NCBI GenBank assembly: GCA_040954595.2
Contig: CM082591.2
Location: forward strand, 5,332,001 to 5,396,000
DNA length: 64,000 nt
Origin: Balanoglossus misakiensis
Lineage: Eukaryota > Hemichordata
Reading direction: 5' to 3'
The translations under genes and the position numbers were made by a program. Below the pieces are notes generated by a model. It was not told the origin of the DNA. It did not search any database and saw only the letters and a program-made list of their open reading frames with translations. Shown one piece after another: positions 11,255 to 24,900 of this stretch. Numbering within the stretch: position 1 is the first letter of the stretch; every line of letters begins with the position of its first letter.

Positions 11255-13125
11255 CTGGTTATTGTGTATGAATAGTGACCCATGAAATATAATGTTACAG
11301 TAATGCAGTCGGGTTAAATGAACAGCTGCATACAGACATGCGACATGTTATAAACAGATTCATCGATAGTTGTCCGAACAGTGCTGCATTTACGTCTATT
11401 ATTCGAGATCTCATGCAATAAACTAAAATCGAAAAAAAAAATCATATCGAACACCCGTTTATTTAATTTGGGTTTCACAATTTTTCTATTTTCTGCCAAA
11501 TTAGACTTAAATACTTTGTAAGTCTGCAGTTTGAAAAGACTATTTCCATCACATTTTTACAATGGATGCCTCAGCAAAATTTGAATATGTTCAACACCTA
11601 AAATAAACGAGCGGGTGTGATTGTCTTCTCAGCTATAACGGGATCACAAAGTAATATATTTATATCAGGAGCTGTATGTGTATTTACACTACAATTTTGC
11701 TATGACTACAAGATGAAATACAAAGCTTAACTAAGCTATAACGGAACCACAATGTTATACAGATATTAGTCAGGAGCTATATATATATCAAGTTATTGAC
11801 ACAACAATTTTAAAATGACTACAATATTATTCAGCTATGGCACAACAAAAATGTGTTCGTGTACATCGTGTGCCTACTGTTCACCCGAGAGATTACAATA
11901 AGATCCACAATTTACCATTACTACTTTTTATAGCTACAGTACCAAGTGGAAACCCAACAACGCGATTTCACAATTCTGTGTCCCATATAAAACAGGTGGT
12001 GTAAGGTCAACCAAGCACTGTACAGTGTAGATGTCAGCTGTGATTTTCATTGTTTGTTCTACAGTAAGGCGAATGCCCCTGCGTGACCGAGCACCACACA
12101 GTCAAGCCACGAAAAGGTCGAGGAGACATAATGAGGTCAACTGACCATGATTTACCAACTAGACAAACATCAGTAGTGTCCTGTAATTCGAGGCTGGATG
12201 AACGAATAAAACATATGCAGGATTTAGCAGAAGTGCGGTCGTATATTGTTAGCTGACGCAAAATGTTGGGACAGGGTTGGTTTATAAATACGAGTACGTA
12301 AATCCTTGGGAAAATTCAACAAGTGAAATCTGAAATTTTAACGAAGGAAGTACTGGTGTTTACAAGTTGTAACCTTGAAACAAAAGAAATTGTTTACACA
12401 CCTTCGAAAGGAAACATAATACATTATAGCTTGAGCTCGTGTATGTTGTCGGGATAATATAACCTGGATGGCGTCAAGGTTCCGAACAATGCGTGTTGAT
12501 AATACCACCACAATAAAATTAACGTTTATGGCTCATGCATAGGGCACTAAACGTCGGTAAACATCTCTGTTGAGCTCAATTTACGGGTGCCATAAATCGT
12601 GACGTAGATATGAAGTACTCGGTGTAAATTTGCACTGCTTAGAGTTAATGGGGATTTTGCCACCACCCGTCGATGAAGTAATGTTCACTTAACATTTTTG
12701 TTCTGACATTTGTCGACATCGTCATTGAGGGTATCAATGATCAGGCACTAAACATAAGGAAATATTCGACATACACTGTTACACCAACACCGAATACCGA
12801 AATTTCCAACTTCCATTGTACACTTCTGACGAGTGTAGAATAGAATCCACGATAATTGGTTCAGTGTAAACATTCCATTTAAAGCGGACAAAGCACTGTT
12901 TGTAAAAGAAGCATCAATTTTATTTCAGTAGAAGGTTTTAAGAAACCATAACAAATACAGGAAAGCCTCTTACGACACCTAGTTCAGAAACGACAATAAT
13001 TCAGCAACCTACACACTAATGTGAATACCACTAACTAGCTTCTGAAGAGGACGCTAGAAAATTTCTCAAACGATAATTTGGAGTTTGCAGCACATTATTC
13101 TTATTTTGTAAACATATCTAATGGA
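11255..13125. other. Non-coding gap between convergent receptors C and D
   Basis: Holds the 3' flanks of C (plus) and D (minus). AATAAA at 11417-11422 suits C, and TTTATT near 12917-12922 read on the minus strand is an AATAAA about 200 bases after the D stop. No gene, RNA or strong repeat recognised in the rest. Confidence 0.5.
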
Positions 13126-16100
13126 TTATTCGTCACTTGTTTGCACTGCGGTAGTTTGCATCTCTTTTTCACCGACGTCAACATCGTACTTCTTCTTCGA
13201 TTTCCTGAAGTAAAAGCAAGACCGGAAAGTGGTATAACACATTTGATTGATAATAAGATGACATAACATATATGAACACATTCTGACATGCCTGTCAATA
13301 TATATTTTTTATATTGATTGATTGATAATTTATGTATGATAAATAATTAATACCAATCAATTAATTAACTAATTAATAAAGTTATTCTCGTTTATTAATT
13401 AATGAATTAATTAATTCATCCAATTAACGAGAATTAATTATTTTACTAATTCTCGTGTTAAATTAAAGAAATGGAAACCTAAAAAGTTTGGATGGATAAT
13501 TTTATGTTTTGAGAAAATTACTTTTCTTACCTTTTGCAGATGATAATCACTAATATTATAATAAGGAGAAGTGCCGCCAGTATAACCAATATTATCGCAA
13601 CTATTACACCTAAAGTGAGATATATGAGGAATAATCACAATTTATTATGTCGACAACATTAATTCTGAAACAAACTAGTAGATTATGTGCCCAGGCGAAG
13701 CCTTTACCAAAATATCATCAAAAATGTTTAATTCACACAGATCTGGAAATACACAAGCCTCGCACAAGTTACTTGTCAGAATATATAAATCAAGCAGAAA
13801 TCAATTTAAGTAAGGTATTTTAGTACCTACCTGCTCCAAGCCGGGATTTGGATGATCCGACTTCTTGCGTTGGTTTGACGTCATCTGAAACAAAATAAAA
13901 ATCAAGTGTCACAAGTGTCATATATGTGCATGTTTCATTACGAGAAGATCAATGTTGTGATTGTCTGGGGTATTCTCGTGTTTAACCTGTATGATTTGTT
14001 TTGAATATTATAAACAGCTATGAAATACCTAACTTATATATCATCAGTCGTTTTATAATGACCCTCAACAAGCGAGCCCTTCTATTTGTGTTTGCCTTCC
14101 TATATAATGAATGTTCATGATGCCAACCCATCATCAATCTTATCGATTGCAAAGAAATAACGGAGAAGTTGCCATACATAGAAATATGATATTGAACCCC
14201 ACACTGACCAATCATATTATCAGTAAGGCGTTTGATTTCCTATGAACACAGATCATGAGTAATTGCACGTGTGTTATGTATATAATCATGTCCATTGCAC
14301 CTACCAATCTTAGAACAAGCAGGCTTTTCCTTCCAGACTTCACCCTCCTCACAAATGACCACGACACTTTCCTTATTCTGGTAGCCCTCTAGGCAGTAGT
14401 AATAGACGAGTGTGTCGTTATCAAGAGACATGTTGCCAATGTGTTCTGCATTTTCGACCACGCCTGGGTTGCCACACCCTAGATGACACATGGTCAAAAC
14501 AGAAATAAAAATACTTAGACAAACTCTGAATTTGAAGATTGCTTAAGGAAATGCGTAAATCAGGGTTAGATGTACTGCGTTGTTGCCCACAAGCACACTC
14601 CCTTCTCTGTTTTGAAACTGCCGCGTATCAAACTACTAAAATCTAAAGGGCGACGCATCGTGTTTAATACAGAAACTTTCAAACATGTGCTGTGTATGTT
14701 GCATGCAGTAAACAGAGAATTTTGCACACTCGCGGGTCTTACCAATCTTAAGACATTCGGGTTTCGTTGTCCATTCTCCGTTCTCCTGACAAAGTATGGT
14801 GTTGTTCTCGTTGCTATAGTAACCTTCTTGGCAGCTGTAGACAACAGTGCCATTATATGTGTGGTCGTCGCCATCTTTGTCCGCATTCTCAACAGTGCCC
14901 GGATCGCCACACCCTATGATCAGATATATATAAATACATGTCAATGGAAATGTGATATGTATTGTATGCCTTGGGGAACCAATATTCGGGGATATTTCTT
15001 ATAATGTTGATATTTGTGAATATTTGTCATTAGCTTTAGTTTAACATAGAAACCGACATACCGTGCTGTTATGTTAAATAGATGGTGTGCTTGCACATGG
15101 TCAACGAATCACAAACTTTTAACTATAAACACTCTGTATTACCTATTTGTCTGCATGGAGATTTGTCTGTCCAAGTGGCATCTTCTGTGCACGTTATATC
15201 GCCACCACCGGCATATCCGTCTTGACACGTGTACTTTACCTTGCTGGAGTAAGTGAACGACGTACCCTCTCTGTCTGCATTCTGCACGCTGCCAGGATCG
15301 CCACAGTCAACAGCTGTTGGTTGGTGAATTATCATTAGGTAAATACATGATCTCACTTGCGTTGAAATTGTTCAACAACGTGGTTATAAAAAGTGTGTCT
15401 CTCCCTCCCCCAAAAACAGATTTGAAGAACGGCGAGGGAGGTGAATTGATTGTAATATCACAAGTGAAACTCGCGCGTACATCCATATGCAAATGATAAA
15501 CTGAGTCAGTGCTACAGTGTAACCGAAATTACAGTTTCTCAGGAAAGCTTGGCGCCAACTCTTTCATCCAGCTGTTACATTGTAGTCATTCAGTGTCCCT
15601 TGGTGTCACGTACGCAACATAGTTTCGAAAATATCAGGGTGAGAATCGGTGTCTTTGCCTCTATAGGTAAATGTTATTTTGATACATGAAAGAAAATTCA
15701 CGGTTTCGCCAATGTTCAATGAATGCAAGTATGCTTAACCCTCAAAACACGCTTGTTGGCGACTGTTTCTATAATATTCAGTCTTACCTGTACAGTTTGG
15801 GAATGTGTCGCTCCAGGCTCCGTTCTCTTGACACGTCACAGTGTTGTGGGTGGTAGTTAGATTGTAGCCAGGGTGACAGCTTATTGAAATGTTGTCGCCG
15901 GCGTTAAATGGACAGGTGTGAGACATGTCAAAATTCTTTGTCGTACCCACGTCCGCCGGAAACGTGCAATCAGATTGCAAATCTGTATCAGAAAGGAGAT
16001 TACAATGTGGGAACGAACTTGTGTTATGAAAACTCAACGACAGATAAGAGACACAAAAACGGGCAAACCAATTACCAATAAATAAATAAATAAATGTAAT

Positions 16101-18550
16101 ATTATTTAATTTAAAGTAGCAATCGCATTCACCTGTGACCTCAATAACAAATTTCCTCCCAGTCTCCTGGCTGCTCCTAGAGAACATGAAAACTTCACTG
16201 GAGCACGACGTAACAACTGCGCCATCAACCGACAACTCAAACAGTCCACCGTGAAAGTTTTCAAATATCCGCAGCTGTGAGTCGAGGGTTTCGGCCGGCT
16301 CCATGAGAATGAAATTCAGCTTAACCGAGTTCGTGTCCGCCAAATGGATGTTCCAGAAACAGGCGGTGTCCGCGGAAATGTTGCCAGGGTAACCGGGAGA
16401 GTAGATGGTTGTTGGTTCAGTGATGCTACCGCCGCAGGCACCGATATTTGCTGAAATGGATAAACGAGAAATCAGCAGAAATCGATCGGTGATTTTTAAA
16501 AACAAGACAATAAGTACCCTAGCTGTATTCCTCTTTTGCAGGAAAATAATCATCTCATGCTGACATTTATCACAGAATATTGAAAGATTTGGAGAAATGT
16601 TTTTCTAGAAATCTGCCTCTCCCCCACCGACCTACAACATCAACCCTTTTACCCCAGTTCCCTCTTTAGAGGTCCAACTTTACCATAGAAAACGATGAAT
16701 TTGGACCAAACCATGGAGGTTAAAGGGTTAAACTAAATGTCATACTTGAATAAACTGACACGTGTTTCTCTCCACCGCACACGCTGCTGCTGTCGCCGTC
16801 GCATCTTGTACTACACTTATCCCAATATTCAGTATCCCCCCAGTAAGACGCCTCATCGCTCCCACAATAGCAGTACGTTGCATTCCTCAGTCCAGCGTAG
16901 GGTTTCCCCACGCCCCGGCAGTAGCTTAGACATCTCTGGATGGTCATGTCGTCCAGTTCGAACTCATCACCCGGCAGGACTACGCCATCTTCGTCACTAG
17001 CAAAGCAACCTTTGTAACCATCGACTTATTATTGCAAAGAAAAAGAAAAACAGAATATTGATCATAACTTGTCTTTATCTAAAACAGGATAATTTTAACA
17101 CAATAAATTTAACGATTTCAGGAATCCGTCCGAATGCAGTATAAAGGATGACAACTATAGTACAGATGCAAATTGCAGACATAAAAATACTTGTTCCTTC
17201 TGGCCTTGCTGCATTATGTTACAGTAAAATTCAATGTCTAAGTGCAGATAATTCAGAGTAATCTGATGTTCTAGCTGTATGTGAAATCACTGAGCCATAC
17301 ATAGTATATCAGCGGGAGACGTGTTTTGGACTATAGCAAGGCCAGTGTTCACATTCTCATGTTTGAAACTTAAACCATGATTGTCGACATAAGGTTAACG
17401 CTGGTGTCAGTGGAGTCAGTCCAGACTCCAGTTAAGTTATGCGATTATTACTTGTCTCTCCTAACAGAATAGGTCACTTCCGTGACCTCTATGTTAGCTT
17501 ACATCTTGTACTTCCGTTGGCATGGGGTTGTCAAAATTCATCAGTTTCGGACAGGAAACGTATCAAAGTTTCTTGACAAAGAGCCACCTTTGTAATTTAG
17601 TATATACTATAATTTGTTGACTAGAGGTTTTATAGAGGTTTTTGTAAACCGGAAGTACGAGGTTGTAAGGTCATGTACGGGTCATAAAATGGCTTCTTAT
17701 ATGAAACGTATCATTACTTACAATTACACTTGACTACGGCTGAGTTGGGGCAGTCTGGGTGCATTTTGTAATAACAGTCGGCAATGGACGATTCATTGCC
17801 AATACACGCCACGTCTATCACCCGTTGACGATCGTCATCGACGAGGAAACGATGCGCACTGCCGGAATACATTGCTCCGGGTCGCCCTGGGCAACAAAAG
17901 TGAACAAATCCAGATTGCTAAACACGCATATTAAAGGAAGTAATAACGTTCCAGTTTGAAAAAAACACCTGGTAAAATTGAGTAAAAAAGCTGAAGCATG
18001 CTGTGGTCAAACACTCCAGGGACTTGTTTATTCAGACCTCCGTAGTCTCCGTTACCGAGACCATTGAACGATTTGTAAAACAAAATGGCCGCTGTCAGGA
18101 TTTCGGATCTGGATAACCGAGAAAAAGACCTACCCAGTTCTTGACAAACAACGTTTCCATCAATCCAGTCAGATTTCCAGTAGCAAACAGGAGTCCACCC
18201 GGTTTCATTTCGATACATTTGCACTTTTCCTTCATATCTGTCGTTTCCATACACCAGCCGAACATTTTCACCAGCGTCTGTTGGAGGAAGGAGAAATAAT
18301 CATTCTTTTATTCTCGCGTATCAATAAAACAACGACCTAGAAATACATCCACACATATCTGTTTACAACAAATCATGAAAGCTATAGGTTACACTATGTA
18401 ATGTCCACTGGCTGTGTGGTCAAATATTCAATCACTGACCAACTATCAACTGTAAATGTGATTCTTACCTGTCTTCTTATCCATAACCATGATGAAAAAC
18501 AGCGCCAAAAGAGTCACCAGTTTTATCCCCTTAACACACACAATCCCCAT
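13126..18550 (-). CDS. Receptor D: SRCR-WSC-CUB-CCP x4-TM with a short tail, 636 residues
   Basis: Predicted type I membrane receptor; ligand unknown. Exons in coding order: signal 18469-18550, SRCR 18134-18277 and 17722-17886, WSC 16746-17024, CUB 16133-16450, CCP1 15788-15982, CCP2 15143-15313, CCP3 14743-14913, CCP4 14305-14478, stalk 13831-13884, transmembrane 13531-13609, tail 13126-13204. All ectodomain joins are phase 1. Domains: signal 1-27, SRCR 28-131 with six group-A cysteines, WSC 131-223, CUB 224-329, CCPs 330-394, 395-451, 452-508 and 509-566, transmembrane 585-610. The transmembrane run VIVAIILVILAALLLIIILV has no charged residue. The tail is about 26 residues, begins RKSKKKYDVDVGEKE and lacks YxxL and NxxYES motifs. 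The start is the ATG opening the signal peptide MGIVCVKGIKLVTLLALFFI. It lies in the opposite orientation to all other receptors here. Intron 3 holds a MITE-1 and intron 4 a MITE-3. Confidence 0.9.
13310..13445. repeat. AT-rich palindromic tract
   Basis: Dense runs of ATTAATTAATTAA with mirrored flanks; TTCTCGTTTATTAATTAATG pairs with the later AACGAGAATTAATTA. It lies in the last intron of receptor D. Probably a small inverted repeat or hairpin-prone simple sequence. Confidence 0.6.
16640..16731. mobile_element. MITE family 3, copy a (TTAA-ended, about 90 bp)
   Basis: Starts CAACCCTTTTACCCC and ends GGTTAAAGGGTTAA, with the shared interior CATAGAAAACGATGAATTTGGACCAAACCATGG split by one or two changes from other copies. 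Related copies lie near 52499, 54679, 55239 and 56041. TTAA ends with a CCCTTT terminus recall piggyBac-type non-autonomous elements. In receptor D intron 4. Confidence 0.75.
17460..17692. mobile_element. MITE family 1, copy b
   Basis: In receptor D intron 3. Left arm TTGTACTTCCGTTGGCATGG, right arm AACCGGAAGTACGAGGTTGT followed by AAGGTCATG and GGGTCAT. The interior GTTGTCAAAATTCATCAG matches copy d at 40045. No coding capacity. Confidence 0.75.
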
Positions 18551-19924
18551 CTTCAAAGGTGTCTAAATAATTTCATCAAAAAGAGCACTGATTATGAGCT
18601 TTATTATAAATATGATGGATGGAGTTAAATGTGCCTTGTGAGTCATTGTAAGGCCTATGGTCGCTGTCGATCATTCGAAATTCCAGTTAACTTTACCGAA
18701 ATGTTACTCCCTGACCCCTGAAAAGCTGTCTATGGTGGCGCCTAAGAAAAATTCCACGTCCAATAAGTGCAGTATGTCATATCTGTACTACTTAAGGTGG
18801 CGACCCCTAATTTTTATTCTGAAATTTATCAGAAAATAATCTTAAGTTGCATTGAGTAAAATATGATAAATGTTGAAGACTTTGACTTGCATGAACCTTA
18901 AAGTTCATGCAAATATAAATTTAATACACATACCATACGTATCTTGACCTCTATGGTCGGTTGTTGTTTTTTAATATGTTTATTTGACAGACACAGTGTA
19001 AGGTCCTTAAATGTCAAAGATACTTAATGCCACCCCTGAACACATCTGTACTATAAATACTGACCCTGCATTTTGCCAGCGAAACGGCGCTAAGTATTTA
19101 GCCCATTCTGTAATTCAATAACAGGATGAAATTCCATGGACTTTATTATTTTGAGTTGATTAAATTCCACAAAACTCTGTCACGTGTGGTTGAATCAGAG
19201 CTGCAGTGCAAGGTGTTACTTTTTCAAGTGTGGAATATTTTGAACGTATTTTACATTTTGAGCGTATTTCACGAAGTGATTCGGGAACCACACAACTGGA
19301 ATAATCGCAATATTTAGGAACAAGCCAAAATGTGTGAATATTGCAGCTGTAAACCACCCCAACGGCATCCTGCGAGAATTTATCGTGGCCTGGTATAAAA
19401 ACCAACTGTTACATCAATACTTGGGGTGGTTTATAACTAATACATATACCAGTATATTGAAATTTGGCATAAAACTAGTTTAAAATTTTTTTGTATTTGC
19501 ACATAGGTTTCAGACATGGTATATCACGAATATAGCACTGCTATTTTTGCACCTCGACCAATCATGCAGACAGCTATATTTTGCACCATCAATATACTGG
19601 TATGATAAAATACTTGATATGTCGAGGAGTAAGGTCATGATTCTGTCGCAAATTCTCTTGCAGGCAAATCGCCGCAAACAACAGCAATATTTGCGTATGA
19701 GAGGACCCCTATTGCGAGTCATTGATATGTGGAATTCCCAAGATACTCAAAGTGAACAAGCAGTCTCCTCCACCACAGATTATGTTTCGGTTGAACAGAT
19801 ATACTAGCTGATACATAAAGCGAGTAATAAAAGTTATTCAGGGTTGTTAAATCTGTAAATCTGTACCTACATTGTACCTCAAAAACGTTAAATTGGAGTG
19901 AGCTTAGGCGCATTTTAGTTGGTG

Positions 19925-20320
19925 GAAATTTTGCTGGAGAACAAAACTTAGATGTGCAAATAAAATCTCGCGCAATTGAGCAAAGGAGCAATTAAAGAAA
20001 ATATATATAACAGAAAATGTTCTGGTTCTTCCATTTCTATTTGATCAGTTTCTCATCTTCGTTCATGTACTTAACTTAAGTAACGACATCATACAAAAAA
20101 GTGTTCTCCAGATATGTTACTAATGTCCTGGTGAACAAAACTTGGAAGTCGAAATAAAATCATGTGCAATTAAGAAAAGGAGGAATTTAAGAAAATATAT
20201 ATAACAGAAAATGATATGATGCCTCTATTTCTATCTGACGAGTTTCTCAGCCTCGAACATGTAACGATATCATCAAAAACAACTTATTCTCTAGGTATGT
20301 TACTATAGTCCAGAACTAAT
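19925..20320. repeat. Tandem duplication, two units of about 195 bp
   Basis: The stretch GAACAAAACTTAGATGTGC near 19937 recurs, slightly changed, near 20132. Both units share AAAATATATATAACAGAAAATG, with a CAATT...AGGA segment before it and TTTCTATYTGA...GTTTCTC after it. The units are diverged. No function visible. Confidence 0.75.
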
Positions 20321-20464
20321 AATATTAATTTTATTTATTGGGGAAAGGGAACCGAGGGAAATTAATGGCAAATGATTAAGTGGAATTTGAAACTTTCATC
20401 AGGAGTGCAAAGATGAAATTTCTAGCACTGAATTGGTCTGATAAATCGATAAGATTACTTACCT

Positions 20465-20720
20465 TATTCACAGACTCCTGATCAAGAATAAATACTGTAC
20501 TCCTGTCCACTCGACGTTACAGGGTTAGCCTTGCCGTACCGCGCAGGAAACACGCCGCCTGCTCTGATGAACATTCACGAAGAGTGATCGACAAGAGTCG
20601 ACAAATAACGGACAGTGTCGAGTTACCAGTGCTCGCGATCATTCCCGACCGGTCAATGCCGGGTCATCACCGTGACTCGGCCGTCAGCATGACAGTGGCT
20701 TCAACCTACACTTAACGAAG
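20465..20720 (-). other. Possible non-coding first exon of receptor D
   Basis: On the minus strand a donor-like GAATAAG|GTAAGTAATC ends this segment at about 20465. The D start codon is preceded by an acceptor-like TTTGAAG. The segment is relatively GC-rich and lies where a first exon and promoter would be expected. There is no homology support; transcript data would decide. Confidence 0.25.
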
Positions 20721-21996
20721 TGTGCTCTCCATATTGCGGTCATATCCTTCAAGTTCCCTCGTATAACAATGCGATAAATATTAATGACAACAAATTAATA
20801 TATGAATCAAACAGCTTGAGTATTCCACATAAACTTTTTTTTTCAAATGCCAATTCTAGATTGAAAAAACTATTACAACATAATTTTTGACTTGCCAAGT
20901 GTTGATCAGTCTATCACTCAAAATATATGTCACTGTGGAGATTTTTAACATGACCGCTCGTGATAAAAGGTCATGTGAAGTGGGTGTGTCCCCACTGCTT
21001 CCAGACGAGTGAACTTGGTATCGAATGAACAGGCAAAATACTTTGCTGAATACTTTGGTTCATATTTCTATAATAATGCACAGCGGTGGTTCGCGTTGTA
21101 AATGTATTCTGTAGGCCTGTAACTGAATCGTGTTTTATGTGAAAATAGATGAACACCCTGCAGTAGCAGGAGTTCATATTCATTGCTTTGGATAATTTGA
21201 AGCTTGAAGTCATTTCCTATAGACTCGAGCTGGAACAAGCATTATTTTTAATGAATGCAATTTGAGACATTACCGCAATGGAAAATAATGAAGTGTTGGT
21301 ATATCATGTTTGCAAATACATGTAATTAGGAGTAACCAGAGAACTACCAGTATATAGAAACGCATATACTTCCAGAAGAATTGGCATGAGTTCATAAGCA
21401 TGTCAAAATTCAAGAAAGGCGTTATTGAACTGCCCCTATCCCTGTATTACAGCTTTTCATATTAAAGCATACAATGTGTACAATATAGTCACTATAAGCA
21501 AGATTAAAAACTAGACTGTTTTCATCAATTTAGCTTGGTTGACCGCAGGCTCTCGTGGGCGTACGTCAGGTTATTTCAGACTGTCGTTATGTAACAGCTA
21601 TTGAGAGTAACATGTACATGTAAGTCAATATTCCGAAATGTTGTGAAAAATTGATGATTTTAAAAATATTGGTGCAAATCTTCTGGAGTGTGGCCATAAT
21701 CTGGGTGTGACGAAATCTCCGTTAATGAATTCAGGCGACTTAGTTTCATATTCTCCATACTGCAAACCACATGGTACTGGAACTATTGTCTGGAAATTAT
21801 GTCAGCTGGGTTCAATGAATTCGACAATGAAACCTAATATTAATTCAACTTCCCTCGAAGCCTGAAACAAAGGAATTAAGTTGTTCCTCATATAACAATT
21901 ACCCATGATTATACCAGATGACCCGGAAACCTTGAGATTATTTGTATGCTGCAAGAGAGCTTTTCGTGGCAATCGTTTGACTCTTCATATTGGATC

Positions 21997-24900
21997 ATGA
22001 ACCATCAACGCCTCATACTTATATCTCTAATTACAGCATTGCTTTGCAGTGTCATTTATTCAGGTAAGACTCTGTGACTTATATTTGGAAAGGGTTTTCA
22101 CATACATGTATGGACGGGTTGTATTAATCAAAACACACCATGATTCTATTGTGAAAATATCGCATTGGGCGTGTATTACTTGCACAGCACATAACTGCAG
22201 GACATCAATTAACTTCTGATTCTTATTTCCTTTGTATATTCCAATCTCTCTGTGTGTTTTGTATGCCTGTCTGTCTGTCTATCTGTCTTTACAAGACACT
22301 GCAAGGGTCAGACTCGCTAATGGGCCATTGCCCTATCAGGGCGAGGTAGAGGTGTACAAGGCAAGCAGTCGCCAATGGGTGCCAGTATTGTACCCAGGTG
22401 TTGGGAACTACTCAAAATGGAGCTTCACCAACTCAGAAGTAGTTTGCGAGGAATTGGGTAGGGAGAATTGCAACATTAATCCATTTCGCTTTATTGCAAC
22501 AATGCTGTGTTCAAACTTCATTGAACACAAACGACTTGTTCAATTTCACGCCCCATACTCATTATGCAGGTAATAGTCCATACGTTGTAATAATGACGAC
22601 AACAATTTTATGTTTATGTTAGAAATTAACTGTTATCTCTTACTGTTAAATATGTTGACCTTCTTTTACTTGACATTTGATATCCATTGCACAATCAACA
22701 CCTACAGGACACCAAGGAGCTATGTGGAAAGGATCAAAACAAATCTCATGTTTCGGTGAGACCTGCCTCTTCAATGTTGCTTGCAATGGCAACGAGGAAT
22801 CCCTTCTTCAATGTTCATATCACACTGGTACTTGTCCGAGAGAAACAGCTGTCGCTGTCGTAAGATGTAACTGTAAGTCTTTTCACGACCATCATATTAA
22901 AATATGTGTATGTATGTATGTATGTATGTATGTATGTATGTATGTATGTATGTATGTATGTATGTATGTATGTATGTATGTATGTATGTATGTATGTATG
23001 TATGTATGTATGTATGTATGTATGTATGTATGTATGTATGTATGTATGTATGTATGTATGTATGTATGTATGTATGTATGTATGTATGTATGTATGTATG
23101 TATGTATGTATGTATGTATGTATGTATGTATGTATGTATGTATGTATGTATGTATGTATGTATGTATGTATGTATGTATGTATGTATGTATGTATGTATG
23201 TATGTATGTATGTATGTATGTATGTATGTATGTATGTATGTATGTATGTATGTATGTATGTATGTATGTATGTATGTATGTATGTATGTATGTATGTATG
23301 TATGTATGTATGTATGTATGTATGTATGTATGTATGTATGTATGTATGTATGTATGTATGTATGTATGTATGTATGTATGTATGTATGTATGTATGTATG
23401 TATGTATGTATGTATGTATGTATGTATGTATGTATGTATGTATGTATGTATGTATGTATGTATGTATGTATGTATGTATGTATGTATGTATGTATGTATG
23501 TATGTATGTATGTATGTATGTATGTATGTATGTATGTATGTATGTATGTATGTATGTATGTATGTATGTATGTATGTATGTATGTATGTATGTATGTATG
23601 TATGTATGTATGTATGTATGTATGTATGTATGTATGTATGTATGTATGTATGTATGTATGTATGTATGTATGTATGTATGTATGTATGTATGTATGTATG
23701 TATGTATGTATGTATGTATGTATGTATGTATGTATGTATGTATGTATGTATGTATGTATGTATGTATGTATGTATGTATGTATGTATGTATGTATGTATG
23801 TATGTATGTATGTATGTATGTATGTATGTATGTATGTATGTATGTATGTATGTATGTATGTATGTATGTATGTATGTATGTATGTATGTATGTATGTATG
23901 TATGTATGTATGTATGTATGTATGTATGTATGTATGTATGTATGTATGTATGTATGTATGTATGTATGTATGTATGTATGTATGTATGTATGTATGTATG
24001 TATGTATGTATGTATGTATGTATGTATGTATGTATGTATGTATGTATGTATGTATGTATGTATGTATGTATGTATGTATGTATGTATGTATGTATGTATG
24101 TATGTATGTATGTATGTATGTATGTATGTATGTATGTATGTATGTATGTATGTATGTATGTATGTATGTATGTATGTATGTATGTATGTATGTATGTATG
24201 TATGTATGTATGTATGTATGTATGTATGTATGTATGTATGTATGTATGTATGTATGTATGTATGTATGTATGTATGTATGTATGTATGTATGTATGTATG
24301 TATGTATGTATGTATGTATGTATGTATGTATGTATGTATGTATGTATGTATGTATGTATGTATGTATGTATGTATGTATGTATGTATGTATGTATGTATG
24401 TATGTATGTATGTATGTATGTATGTATGTATGTATGTATGTATGTATGTATGTATGTATGTATGTATGTATGTATGTATGTATGTATGTATGTATGTATG
24501 TATGTATGTATGTATGTATGTATGTATGTATGTATGTATGTATGTATGTATGTATGTATGTATGTATGTATGTATGTATGTATGTATGTATGTATGTATG
24601 TATGTATGTATGTATGTATGTATGTATGTATGTATGTATGTATGTATGTATGTATGTATGTATGTATGTATGTACCTCACGTTTTCAGACAGTTGCACAA
24701 TGGCTGAAACCATTTATATACCAATTTTCTTTTCTTTCCAAAATATAGTCGATGACTATCAAGGATGTTTCCAATTTGGCGAAAGCGGGGAAGGCCCCCT
24801 TCACATCCGGGAAAACATGACAATCCAAATGTGTCTTGAACATTGTCGCAATACGTCCATCTTAAATTCCACGTACGCTGGTTTACTTGGAGGTAACATG

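Larger units (their letters stand above)
18551..21996. other. Shared upstream region of divergent receptors D and E
   Basis: About 3.4 kb between the start codons of D (minus) and E (plus). It contains a tandem duplication (19925-20320) and a GC-richer segment (20500-20700). No coding exon was recognised. Both receptors should have their promoters here, but no specific promoter motif was identified. Confidence 0.5.

Noticed and set aside
14566-15004. Plus-strand frame of about 144 codons with a hydrophobic stretch
   Set aside because: Antisense to a CCP exon of receptor D, which has strong domain and splice support on the minus strand.
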